Part shown: positions 31,651-39,201 of the stretch, piece after piece
How the letters are laid out: each line of letters starts with the position of its first letter
How positions within the stretch are numbered: the first letter of the stretch is position 1
Source of the DNA: Fidelibacterota bacterium
GTDB taxonomy: Bacteria > Fidelibacterota > Marinisomatia > SCGC-AAA003-L08 > TS1B11
Direction of reading: 5' to 3'
Length of the DNA: 64,000 bases
Assembly: GCA_004124875.1 (NCBI GenBank)
Contig: SCKJ01000009.1
Location: 1-64,000, forward strand
Position numbers and translations under genes: made by a program
Notes under the pieces: model-generated
The model's input: only the letters and a program-made list of their open reading frames with translations
Database searches by the model: none
Told to the model about the DNA's origin: nothing

Positions 31651-31742
31651 TGAGAAAGCGGCTCAAATGGACCTTCACCGGTCCGGAGCACCCGTTGCGC
31701 CGGCTACAGTTTAATCATCCGTGAGGGAGGCGGACAACAGCG

Positions 31743-33089
31743 TTAAAGGTGCTCAAGGCCCTTTAGAAACCGGAGCAAATCGGCCTCTTTCATGAAGACC
31801 ACCGCCACCCGCGCAATTCGCGGAAGGTTCTGCGCGTCCACTTCAAAGCGGTAGTGTGTATCCAAATCGGCGGTTTCCATGCGCACGTCCACGGTGTAAC
31901 CGCTGGTGGTAATGGCCAGCATGGGGAAGAAATTTCGCTGCCGCAATACCGGCACACTCCCGCGGGGAAAATAGCGCTCCCAGCTCATGTCGGGTGAGTC
32001 GATGATGGCGGCCCTTATGCGCCCCTCCTGATCGAGCAGCTGCACAACGGGGATGATGCGAAAATCGCCTCTGGCGATGCCGGCCAGCAGGCTGGGCGAG
32101 AAATTGAATTTGCTTTTATCGTAGGTGAAGAAGCGCAGGCGTCCCTGCTCCCGCGTGGCCACGTATGGCAGGGCGTACAGGAGGTCTTCCACCAGCGTCA
32201 TTTTAATGCGATAGCTGACGGGGATGTTGAGGTAAATCCGGTTGTTGTCGTAAGGATCGACCTCCATGGCCAACTCTCCCAGATCCGCCTCGTAGGGGTT
32301 CTGCGCCACGCGCTGGATGAGCTGTTCAAACAGCGCCGTATGCCGAGCCCGCTCGGCGGGCAGCGAGCCCTCCCCTTCAAGGCTGAATTCACGATAGTAG
32401 ACGTTGCCCGCCTGCCGGGTCCCTTTGGGCTCCTGCTGAAATCCGGAGTAGACATCCATGGCCTGTTCCAGATCGTCCAGGGCCAGCAGCATTTCCCGGG
32501 ATACGGCAGGGGCCTGATCTCCGTAGCGCAACGTGGGATCGAGAAAATCGACCTCGGCTTGAGATGCGGCCCTCTCCTGAGCTGTAACCGGAGACTCTAG
32601 ATCGACGGCGCTGAAATAGTCGAGTCCCATCATCATCTCCAGCACTTTGGAAGTTAGCTTCCGGTTGACTTCCGGGATCTGGCCGTAGGGCGCCTCCACA
32701 GTGGCCGCAGCCAGATTGGTCCAGTCCCGCAGATCGAGCAGCTGCAGATCAATTACCAGCAGGGCGCCACGCCGGTGATAGGACCCCATCAGCAGCAGCG
32801 AATTGCTTACTTGTCCCGTGATGCCTCGTCCTTCTCTCGCTTCCAAAAATGGCCGGATTGATCCGGCATCCCTGGCTTCAATCCTCTCCTCCGGCTCCAT
32901 TTTAAGCAGCACCATGTCTTTCAGCGCCTTGGATAGCCAGTCGAGGCGGTCGTCCCCTTCGAGATTGTCAAAGTCTATAACATACAGGGTTACTTTTTGC
33001 TGGGGCCCGGGCAGCTGTCCATTCAGTGGCGCAACCAACGTTGCCACCAGGAAAAGAGCTATCCATTGCCTGGCCTGAGTTCGCCTCAC
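31743..33089 (-). CDS. Secreted FlgO/TolB-N-like protein
   Basis: 448 residues with a signal peptide (QWIALFLVATLVAPLNGQ). Residues about 30-160 have the fold pattern of the FlgO/TolB N-terminal/CsgG-like group: VTLYVIDFDNLEGDDRLDWLSKALKDMVLLKM, NSLLLMGSYHRRGALLVIDLQLLD, EVNRKLTSKVLEMM. The remaining 280 residues form one or more beta-rich domains (IYLNIPVSYRIKMTLVEDLLYALPYV and RVAVVFMKEADLLRFLKGLEHL). Probably a periplasmic envelope protein. It overlaps the DUF3566-like gene upstream by 4 bp, so the two form an operon. Confidence 0.7.
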   Translation of the reverse strand: MRRTQARQWIALFLVATLVAPLNGQLPGPQQKVTLYVIDFDNLEGDDRLDWLSKALKDMVLLKMEPEERIEARDAGSIRPFLEAREGRGITGQVSNSLLLMGSYHRRGALLVIDLQLLDLRDWTNLAAATVEAPYGQIPEVNRKLTSKVLEMMMGLDYFSAVDLESPVTAQERAASQAEVDFLDPTLRYGDQAPAVSREMLLALDDLEQAMDVYSGFQQEPKGTRQAGNVYYREFSLEGEGSLPAERARHTALFEQLIQRVAQNPYEADLGELAMEVDPYDNNRIYLNIPVSYRIKMTLVEDLLYALPYVATREQGRLRFFTYDKSKFNFSPSLLAGIARGDFRIIPVVQLLDQEGRIRAAIIDSPDMSWERYFPRGSVPVLRQRNFFPMLAITTSGYTVDVRMETADLDTHYRFEVDAQNLPRIARVAVVFMKEADLLRFLKGLEHL

Positions 33090-33556
33090 TCTTCAATCTC
33101 TCCAGATTCCTTATTTGGTTGTGAATCTTTTTCGGTTTCCCGAAGCGTGCCCTCCTCTGGCACAGCCTGAGGAATCATCGCAACACTTTGGGCCAGCTCG
33201 TCGCCTTTGTCAGGCGCATCTCCAACCAATGGTTCGTCAGCAGGCAGTAAGGTAATGGCGACCCCCCCGCCTAACCGCGCCAGGAAATTATAGCCGAAAG
33301 CTCCTATCACGGAAAACAGGGTCGCGAAGATGGCATATATTAACCCCGTGAACAGACTGGCGAAGAGAGCGCCTGCCAAGCCTATCTGACCCGCCCCGTC
33401 GGGAACATCATAATACTCGCTGACCATATTCATCGCCATTGAGCCGGCCAGCAGGTACAGCAGCAGCGCGGCCACAAATCCCAATAGCCAACTGAGCGGA
33501 AACATAGTCCGGGCCACTGACCAGGGATCAATACGTGAAATAAGTTGGCGGGACAT
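33086..33556 (-). CDS. DUF3566-like membrane protein
   Basis: 156 residues from ATG 33556. RIDPWSVARTMFPLSWLLGFVAALLLYLLAG is the opening of DUF3566-type proteins (IDPWSV, then a first membrane helix); a second helix follows a loop (LFTGLIYAIFATLFSVIGAFGYNFLARLGGGV) with a short FNxxAxxxGGV end. The C-terminal 55 residues are acidic, Glu/Pro/Asp-rich and disordered, which is unusual for the family. Overlaps the secreted FlgO/TolB-like gene downstream. Confidence 0.65.
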   Translation of the reverse strand: MSRQLISRIDPWSVARTMFPLSWLLGFVAALLLYLLAGSMAMNMVSEYYDVPDGAGQIGLAGALFASLFTGLIYAIFATLFSVIGAFGYNFLARLGGGVAITLLPADEPLVGDAPDKGDELAQSVAMIPQAVPEEGTLRETEKDSQPNKESGEIEE

Positions 33557-33703
33557 AGGCCGGAATATAGACCGGCGGAGCAAATAATCTCAAAGGGTTT
33601 CCGTTCCGCGTAAAAGGCGTCTAATGCGCCAATTTTCAGGTAGCACTGTCCGTCCGCCAGGGACTCATATCCGGCCGCATTCAATGCCGGCGCTACTTTT
33701 CAC

Positions 33704-33732
33704 TTGAAGGGCATCCATTTCCACACTACTAT
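33704..33732 (+). promoter_or_regulatory. Putative promoter of the AGCS transporter gene
   Basis: TTGAAG (33704-33709), exactly 17 nt, TACTAT (33727-33732): 4/6 and 5/6 matches. The transcript would start near 33740 and carry an 80-nt leader with a terminator-like hairpin. Confidence 0.5.
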
Positions 33733-33759
33733 TCACCCTAACGAATCCAACTATGTTGC

Positions 33760-33794
33760 CAGGAACTTGCGCAGGGCCACCAAGTTCCTGTTTT
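33760..33794 (+). terminator. Terminator-like hairpin in the AGCS leader
   Basis: Perfect 10-bp stem CAGGAACTTG (33760-33769) / CAAGTTCCTG (33781-33790) with 11-nt loop, followed by TTTT on the plus strand. It lies between the predicted promoter and the ATG at 33820, so it may act as an attenuator of the transporter gene. No known amino-acid riboswitch core is visible. Confidence 0.55.
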
Positions 33795-33819
33795 GTATAG
33801 GGCTAAACCGGGAGCACGT

Positions 33820-35199
33820 ATGACTGCTGGCGAATTTCTCAATTTGTGGACAGCGAACATCAGCAACTGGATGGGCACTCTGCTGATTCCTATTCTTCTG
33901 GGCGCAGGATTTTATGTGACCATTCGTATGCGCTGGATTCAGCTGCGCAAATTGCGGCACAGTTTTGAGGTTATCGGGGGCAAGTATGACAACCCCGATT
34001 CCGTGGGCGACGTGACCCACTTCCAGGCCCTTTCTGCGGCCCTGGCCGCCACCATCGGCATCGGCAATATTGCCGGCGTGGCCCTGGCGGTTCGCCTTGG
34101 GGGCCCGGGTGCCCTGTTCTGGATGTGGGTCACGGCGCTATTTGGTATGGCCCTGAAGTTCGCCGAGGCGACCCTGGCGCTCAACTTTCGGGAAGTCCAT
34201 GAGGACGGTTCCGTCAGCGGGGGTCCCATGTACTATATCGAACGCGGCCTGGGCGCCGGGTGGAAACCCCTCGCCATGATATTTGCAACCCTGGCGGTCA
34301 CCTGTTCATTTTTCACGGGCAATATGAATCAGGCCAACACCATCGCCCAGACTGGCACGGCTTTTAATGTTCCCACCTGGATGACAGGTTTTGTCATCGC
34401 TTTTTTAGTCGGTCTGGTCATCATTGGCGGGATCAAGCGCATCGCCACGATGGCGAGCCGGTTGGTGCCCACCATGGCCATCCTCTACGTAGGTGGCGCA
34501 CTGTTTGTGCTGTTCTCCAATCCCGGCGCTATCCTGCCGGGTTTCGCCACCATTTTTCAACAAGCCTTCTCACTGGAGGCGGGCTGGGGCGGCCTTATTA
34601 CGGTGATCATGTGGGGCATCAGGCGCGGCCTATATTCCAATGAGGCGGGTCAAGGCTCCGCGCCCATTGCCCATGCAGCCGCCAAGACGGATGAACCTGT
34701 GCGGGAAGGCGTCGTCGCCATGATGGGGCCATTTATCGATACCCTCGTCATCTGCACCATGACCGGCCTGGCCATCATCACAACCGGTGTGCTGGAGACC
34801 ACCACAGCCACCGGTGCGGCCCTCACGCTCGCGGCTTTCCGGGCAGGCTTTGCCTTCGCTCCGGAAATCGGCAGCCTCATCGTCAATGCATCGGTGCTGC
34901 TGTTTGCCTACACCACCATTGTTGCCTGGAGTTACTATGGCGACCGGTCCATTACCTACCTCGTGGGACCGCATGCCGTTAAGCCGTACCGTTGGGTCTA
35001 CGTCGGGTTTTGCTTTCTCGGCGCGGTACTCCCGTTGGTCTTTGTTTGGAATATTGGCGATATCGCCTTGGCGCTTATGACGATCCCTAATCTTATTGGC
35101 GTCGTCCTGCTGACCGGCACACTTAAGAAATTCAGCGATGACTATTTCTCCAGAAAACACCTTACCTATCAAGATTATTTGCAGCAGCAGTCCAGTTAG
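33820..35199 (+). CDS. Alanine/glycine:cation symporter (AGCS family)
   Basis: 459 residues from ATG 33820 (GGGAG 5 nt upstream; an upstream TTG at 33793 is less likely). Imports alanine or glycine with Na+ or H+. About ten membrane helices; family signatures ALSAALAATIGIGNIAGVALAVRLGGPGALFWMWVTALFGMALKFAE, then SGGPMYYIERGLG, and RRGLYSNEAGQGSAPIAHAAAKTDEPVREG (substrate and cation site). Length is normal. Followed at 34 bp by inositol monophosphatase, perhaps cotranscribed. Confidence 0.92.
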   Translation: MTAGEFLNLWTANISNWMGTLLIPILLGAGFYVTIRMRWIQLRKLRHSFEVIGGKYDNPDSVGDVTHFQALSAALAATIGIGNIAGVALAVRLGGPGALFWMWVTALFGMALKFAEATLALNFREVHEDGSVSGGPMYYIERGLGAGWKPLAMIFATLAVTCSFFTGNMNQANTIAQTGTAFNVPTWMTGFVIAFLVGLVIIGGIKRIATMASRLVPTMAILYVGGALFVLFSNPGAILPGFATIFQQAFSLEAGWGGLITVIMWGIRRGLYSNEAGQGSAPIAHAAAKTDEPVREGVVAMMGPFIDTLVICTMTGLAIITTGVLETTTATGAALTLAAFRAGFAFAPEIGSLIVNASVLLFAYTTIVAWSYYGDRSITYLVGPHAVKPYRWVYVGFCFLGAVLPLVFVWNIGDIALALMTIPNLIGVVLLTGTLKKFSDDYFSRKHLTYQDYLQQQSS

Positions 35200-35232
35200 A
35201 CTTCACGGAGATCAACGGATGAGGATGACGGG

Positions 35233-36036
35233 TTGAGTCCGCAGCGCCCTGAGCTCGATTTCGTTATCGACATCGCCAAACGGGCTGGCGCCACCCTCAT
35301 GGAATATTTCGGAGCCGGGCCCACGGTCAGGCACAAAGGGACCGTCAACCTCGTCACCGACGCTGATCTGGCCAGCGAAAAGATCATCACCAGCGCTATC
35401 TCCGGCGTTTATCCCGGGCACACCATCATGGCCGAGGAGGGCTCTCCCGAAGCCAACGCCTCCAACGCCTATCGGTGGATCATCGATCCCCTCGACGGCA
35501 CCACCAATTATGTCCACGGCCTGCCGCTGTTTGGCGTCTCCATCGGCCTGCAATTCGATGGGGAAACGGTGCTGGGAGTCGTCTACAATCCGGCCATGGA
35601 CGAGCTGTATGCCGCCAAATCCGGTGGCGGCGCAACCTTGAACGGCCGCCCCCTATCCGTCAGCGGGACGGACGATCTGCAGCAGGCCCTGTTCGTCACC
35701 GGTTTCCCCTACGTCCACGACGATCTCTATCATCGCAGTTTCGATCTGTTTCACGAGATGTACAATCGCGCGCGGGGAGGCCGCCGTCTAGGGGCCGCAG
35801 CCCTCGACTGCTGCTATGTCGCTGCCGGACGGTTTGACTTTTACTACGAGGCTAACCTGAAGCCGTGGGATCTCTGCGCCGGTGACCTGATCTGCCGGGA
35901 GGCAGGCGGCCGCACCAGCGACTGGTCGGGTGGAGCGCTGCCGTTCGATGGCCGCAGGGTGCTGCTTTCCAACGGACACCTGCATGAGGCGGTACTGGAG
36001 TTCATGGCGGAGGAGGCGTTTAGGGGGTTGATGTAA
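35233..36036 (+). CDS. suhB: Inositol-1-monophosphatase family protein
   Basis: 267 residues; Mg2+-dependent phosphatase of inositol phosphates and related sugars, SuhB type. Metal-site motifs in order: MAEEGS (Glu ligand), IDPLDGTTNYVHGLP (metal and catalytic loop) and KPWDLCAGDLICREAGG (third metal). The TTG start has GAGGA 9 nt upstream. Lies 34 bp behind the AGCS transporter gene. Whether it also acts on rRNA maturation as in E. coli cannot be told. Confidence 0.9.
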   Translation: MSPQRPELDFVIDIAKRAGATLMEYFGAGPTVRHKGTVNLVTDADLASEKIITSAISGVYPGHTIMAEEGSPEANASNAYRWIIDPLDGTTNYVHGLPLFGVSIGLQFDGETVLGVVYNPAMDELYAAKSGGGATLNGRPLSVSGTDDLQQALFVTGFPYVHDDLYHRSFDLFHEMYNRARGGRRLGAAALDCCYVAAGRFDFYYEANLKPWDLCAGDLICREAGGRTSDWSGGALPFDGRRVLLSNGHLHEAVLEFMAEEAFRGLM

Positions 36037-36113
36037 GCGGACCAAAGATCTAACTTTGGGTGTTAGAAGGTGTACCCGGCTGTAGACTCCAATAAGTATA
36101 TTGTCAAAGCATC

Positions 36114-37643
36114 ATGGACAATAGGCATACCATACGTTGGACTGTATTAGGGTTGGCATTTGCCCTCTATACATCGGGTTGCCTGGATACTATACAGCCG
36201 CCGGACACTGACGATCCATCATTGAACGTTGACACGGCGGATGTAAACATCCCTGTCAAGTTAATATCTCCTCTAGATAGAGCATACTTCGAGGGAGGAG
36301 ACCAAGTATTGTTTGCTTGGCGTCCACTCGAAGACGAGGCCAGCTATACCCTCATTCTGGCTCGAGATTCAAACTTCACAAGTTTGTACGACTCAATAAC
36401 TACAATCGATACGGCCGCTACTCTCTCTCTCGGGCAAGGCCCATATTACTGGCGCGTGGTCGCCACTAATGACCGCGGAAATTCTACCAGTGACTACCGG
36501 CTGATTGGTGTGGATGTGTTTACCAGCCACTACCCCAATTTGCGCCGAGCTTACAGTATCGACCCCGCCCATATGTTTGAGAGCAGTGGAGGAGGTTACA
36601 AAATATTTCTCGTGTCTCACCGGCCGTATGGAATAGGCCAGATTTTGTCAATCTCAAGTAGCGGTGGTGTATTCAGTGAAAAAATATTTTGGGAGAATAG
36701 CGCTTTTCTGGAACTTGCCAATGTAATTCAGCACGAAAATGGCGATTTTACTTTAATTGGGACGCAAATATGGATGATTGACCATTACGGGGGCACCATA
36801 AAATTCAATAGCAATGGTGATCTCATCTGGGAGACGATACTCCGCGCCATACCACAGTGGTTTAGCGCTGATGTCCACCTCAATCATGGTACCATTGCCT
36901 CTAGCGATGGCCTTATAGTGACGGGCTGGGGTAATGCTGTCCTCAAAGAGGGTGAACCAAAGGAATCAGCCATGTATCTGGCAAGTCTAGACTCCCAAGG
37001 TAAGTTATTGAAGGAACAGTTTCTGAGCAGAAACAGCGCCGCTGGTTTATACGTGCATTACAATGGAGACACAACTTACACGGTGCTGGCGAGTTGGTAC
37101 TTTGAAAACGAGGCCGCCCTGATGCCAGCCATTCTAACCGTAGACGATTCACTTTCCGTTCAATCGGTCATTCCCATTTCGGGTATTGGGGAAGAAATAG
37201 TGATTGTCAGACCTCTTGAGAATAATCAAATTCTTGTTGTCCTTTACCGAAGTCCTACCGAGCCTTTACAGTTGCTAAAAATGGATCTACAGGGGAATGT
37301 AGTATCCAAGGTAGTTATCGCCCTCCCAAGTAATGTTGCCTTGTTCGACGTGCAGCCAACAGCTTCTGGGGGATTTGCCGTAACAGGTCATATTAGTACT
37401 GGACTTGATATTCCGGGCGCCAACATTTTTTTCGGTCTATTTGATGCTACCGGCAATAAGAGATGGACAAACCAACTTGAAATGCCCAATACGAATTATA
37501 GCAAAAGTGTCCTTCCTTTGGCTGACGGGGGCTTCCTGATTCAAGGATCAACCAATGCGTATCTTATTCCGGAGCTTCGGGAGGGTACCGAGTTGATTTT
37601 GGTGAAGATTACATCCAATGGCCTCAATATGCCCCCTCAGTAA
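36114..37643 (+). CDS. Large lipoprotein with FnIII-like and beta-propeller-like parts
   Basis: 509 residues, lipobox ALYTSGC (Cys23). Residues about 48-140 form an Ig/FnIII-like domain (PVKLISPLDRAYFEGGDQVLFAWRPLEDEASYTLILARD ... GPYYWRVVATND). The rest shows repeated four-strand units around 'G-x-x-x-W' and 'D-x-x-G' turns (FNSNGDLIWETIL, LDSQGKLLKEQFL, MDLQGNVVSKVV, FDATGNKRWTNQL), as in beta-propeller PQQ/Kelch-like proteins. More AT-rich than its neighbours. Surface or periplasmic, function unknown. Confidence 0.7.
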   Translation: MDNRHTIRWTVLGLAFALYTSGCLDTIQPPDTDDPSLNVDTADVNIPVKLISPLDRAYFEGGDQVLFAWRPLEDEASYTLILARDSNFTSLYDSITTIDTAATLSLGQGPYYWRVVATNDRGNSTSDYRLIGVDVFTSHYPNLRRAYSIDPAHMFESSGGGYKIFLVSHRPYGIGQILSISSSGGVFSEKIFWENSAFLELANVIQHENGDFTLIGTQIWMIDHYGGTIKFNSNGDLIWETILRAIPQWFSADVHLNHGTIASSDGLIVTGWGNAVLKEGEPKESAMYLASLDSQGKLLKEQFLSRNSAAGLYVHYNGDTTYTVLASWYFENEAALMPAILTVDDSLSVQSVIPISGIGEEIVIVRPLENNQILVVLYRSPTEPLQLLKMDLQGNVVSKVVIALPSNVALFDVQPTASGGFAVTGHISTGLDIPGANIFFGLFDATGNKRWTNQLEMPNTNYSKSVLPLADGGFLIQGSTNAYLIPELREGTELILVKITSNGLNMPPQ

Positions 37644-38082
37644 TCGAGCCAGGCCTCTGGATGAACTATGCGGCTGTCAACACCCCGCGGCCCCTAAAAC
37701 TTCTCTCCCTTGGCCTCCCGCAGTTGGCTGCCCACGGGCCGGATGCGGCTCCCTTCATTGTCATTCCGGGCAGGACTAGGAATCTCAATTGCAGGCTAAA
37801 TTAAACCCCTCATATCGTTCAGCGTCATCCATGTCAATTTAGGTACATCGCCGCACCCAAAAGTCCGCTACTATATGCGCTCCCCGTTGTCATTCCGAGC
37901 CGAGTGAGGAATCTCCCTTAGCGCTACCAAACTCAGATTCCTCATTGCACCTGTGCTGAGGCAATCTGGATCGAAAGGATCGAAGCATTCGGGTTAAATT
38001 TAGTTTGTGGGAAAATCCCACTTATACCTTGCCCCACTTTTCTACCATGCTTACCTTCCGGCATATAAGTAAAGGAAAGACG
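37644..38082. other. Intergenic stretch of repeats before the toxin-antitoxin genes
   Basis: No gene. It contains direct repeat 1 (37669-37752) and two copies of a dispersed repeat: TTGTCATTCCGGG...AGGAATCTC (about 37758-37790) and TTGTCATTCCGAGCC...GAGGAATCT (about 37888-37914). The same motif appears in reverse at about 31500-31526. GGATCGAAAGGATCGAAGC at 37971-37989 is a short tandem. Confidence 0.6.
37669..37752. repeat. Direct repeat 1 flanking the toxin-antitoxin module
   Basis: 37691-37752 matches 38726-38787 with one mismatch in 62 bp (the 3' end of the membrane-protein gene at 38729). Upstream, GATGAACTAT (37669-37678) equals the antitoxin's end and GTCAACACCCCGC resembles the toxin's end, so this is probably a deletion relic of an earlier copy of the module plus its target. 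Confidence 0.75.
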
Positions 38083-38430
38083 ATGCCAACTTCAAAAACG
38101 GCGGAAGAATCGCCTGCGACACAGGACATGTTCGTGTCAGGCACTTTCAAATACGTCGATTCCCGCACCATCGATGCCAAGGCGCGGGTCTCCCTTGGGC
38201 AGGAGCTGACCCGGCGGCTTCAGGCGGCCGGACCCGTCGAGTCTTTCAACGTATTCATGGATGATAACGGCCACGTGCTGCTGGTCCCCATGCAACATAT
38301 TCCGGTGAGCGAAATGTGGACCTGGACCGGCAAGGACATCCGGGAGAGTTTTGACCGCGCCAAGGCCGATGTTGCCCAGGGCCGGACCGTTAAGGTAACG
38401 AACCTTGACAAGTTTCTCGATGAACTATAG
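38083..38430 (+). CDS. Antitoxin-like protein of a RelE-type module
   Basis: 115 residues from ATG 38083, with AAGGA 6 nt upstream; a longer start at 38005 lacks support. Charged N-terminus, then an AbrB-like strand DSRTIDAKARVSLGQELTRRLQ with FNVFMDDNGHVLLVPMQ, and a C-terminal toxin-binding-like helix (TGKDIRESFDRAKADVAQGRTVKVTNLDKFLDEL). The stop overlaps the likely toxin start, the usual organisation for type II systems. It should repress the operon and neutralise the toxin. Confidence 0.75.
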   Translation: MPTSKTAEESPATQDMFVSGTFKYVDSRTIDAKARVSLGQELTRRLQAAGPVESFNVFMDDNGHVLLVPMQHIPVSEMWTWTGKDIRESFDRAKADVAQGRTVKVTNLDKFLDEL

Positions 38431-38732
38431 AGTATTTCGGCCTGTATAAGCTGGTCTTTACCAACACCGGTCAGGATCAGTTACGTGCTCTCAAACGGAG
38501 CAAGGGGCATGCGGCAGAGTATAAGGCGACCGTTAAGGCCCTCAAGTTCCTCCAGTCAGATCCCCGGCACAAAGGCCTGAACAGCCATAAGTACCATTCC
38601 CGGACCGGGCCGGGAGGCGAACCGGTATTTGAATCCTACGTTCAGGCCAAGCGGCCCAACCCCTATAGGATATTCTGGTATTACGGCGGTGGCAAGACGA
38701 TCATCGTGCTCAACATCGTCCCGCACCCCTAA
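38427..38732 (+). CDS. RelE/ParE-like toxin without canonical start
   Basis: 101 codons reading YFGLYKLVFTNTGQDQLRALKRSK ... GEPVFESYVQAKRPNPYRIFWYYGGGKTIIVLNIVPHP: a RelE/ParE-like mRNA interferase fold (N-terminal strand-helix, then YRIFWYY and a final strand). The frame has no ATG, GTG or TTG. It can start at an ATA that overlaps the antitoxin stop (ATAG at 38427), or at CTG 38442; alternatively the ATG at 38421 (MNYRVF) was the start and a one-base insertion near 38439 broke it. Hence either a rare start or a frameshifted toxin. Its stop overlaps the stop of the opposite gene. Confidence 0.6.
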   Translation: MEYFGLYKLVFTNTGQDQLRALKRSKGHAAEYKATVKALKFLQSDPRHKGLNSHKYHSRTGPGGEPVFESYVQAKRPNPYRIFWYYGGGKTIIVLNIVPHP

Positions 38733-38787
38733 AACTTCTCTCCCTTGGCCTCCCGCAGTTGGCTGCCCACCGGCCGGATGCGGCTCC
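38726..38787. repeat. Direct repeat 2 (inside the 3' end of the membrane-protein gene)
   Basis: 62 bp, one mismatch to 37691-37752. It covers the last 20 codons of the gene on the minus strand and the toxin stop codon. The pair brackets about 970 bp with the toxin-antitoxin genes. Confidence 0.8.
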
Positions 38788-39181
38788 ACAGGAGGAATAT
38801 CAACCCGATGGTGGAGAGCACCTGCACCCCGGCCACGAAAAATCCCAACGGCAGCATCGCAAAATCGCCGCTGACGCCCATCCATACCTCCACGATGAAC
38901 CGCGTGAGGGTGCTCAGGGTAAAGGACCAGTAAAACAGCAATACGGCCCGGGGATTATAGCGCGTGTCATCCTTGGGAGGCCGGGGGAAAAACCAGGTGG
39001 CGACGCCGAGAATCATCAGCAGCATACCGCCCATGAGGATCACGTGAGTGTGTGCCGAGACCAGTGTCACCGGAATGACCCAGCCGAATACTTTCGCGCC
39101 GTACATGTAGAGCCCCGTAAACAGTCCCAATGCAAAAAACAGGAAGGCCGTCTTTATGAAATACCTGGCAGTCGAGTGCAT
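38729..39181 (-). CDS. Haem-copper-oxidase-subunit-I-like mini membrane protein
   Basis: 150 residues with four membrane helices: FIKTAFLFFALGLFTGLYMYG, LVSAHTHVILMGGMLLMILGVATWFFP, AVLLFYWSFTLSTLTRFIVEV and FFVAGVQVLSTIGLIFLLW. SAHTHVILMG recalls the His-bearing helix of cbb3/NorB-like subunit I (normally H-x-H near haem), but only a fragment of that fold is present and this length is constant in such stand-alone proteins. No redox partner is nearby. Function unknown; a haem-binding or assembly role is conceivable. The 3' end carries direct repeat 2. Confidence 0.6.
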   Translation of the reverse strand: MHSTARYFIKTAFLFFALGLFTGLYMYGAKVFGWVIPVTLVSAHTHVILMGGMLLMILGVATWFFPRPPKDDTRYNPRAVLLFYWSFTLSTLTRFIVEVWMGVSGDFAMLPLGFFVAGVQVLSTIGLIFLLWSRIRPVGSQLREAKGEKF

Positions 39182-39201
39182 GATCAGTTCCTCAAAACAT
39201 T

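Noticed and set aside
33594-33690. Minus-strand frame reading NAAGYESLADGQCYLKIG upstream of the DUF3566-like gene
   Set aside because: Short, runs into the DUF3566-like gene in another frame, no start with a ribosome binding site.
33740-33820. Glycine riboswitch upstream of the AGCS gene
   Set aside because: The leader is only about 80 nt and holds a single hairpin; no tandem aptamer core is visible.
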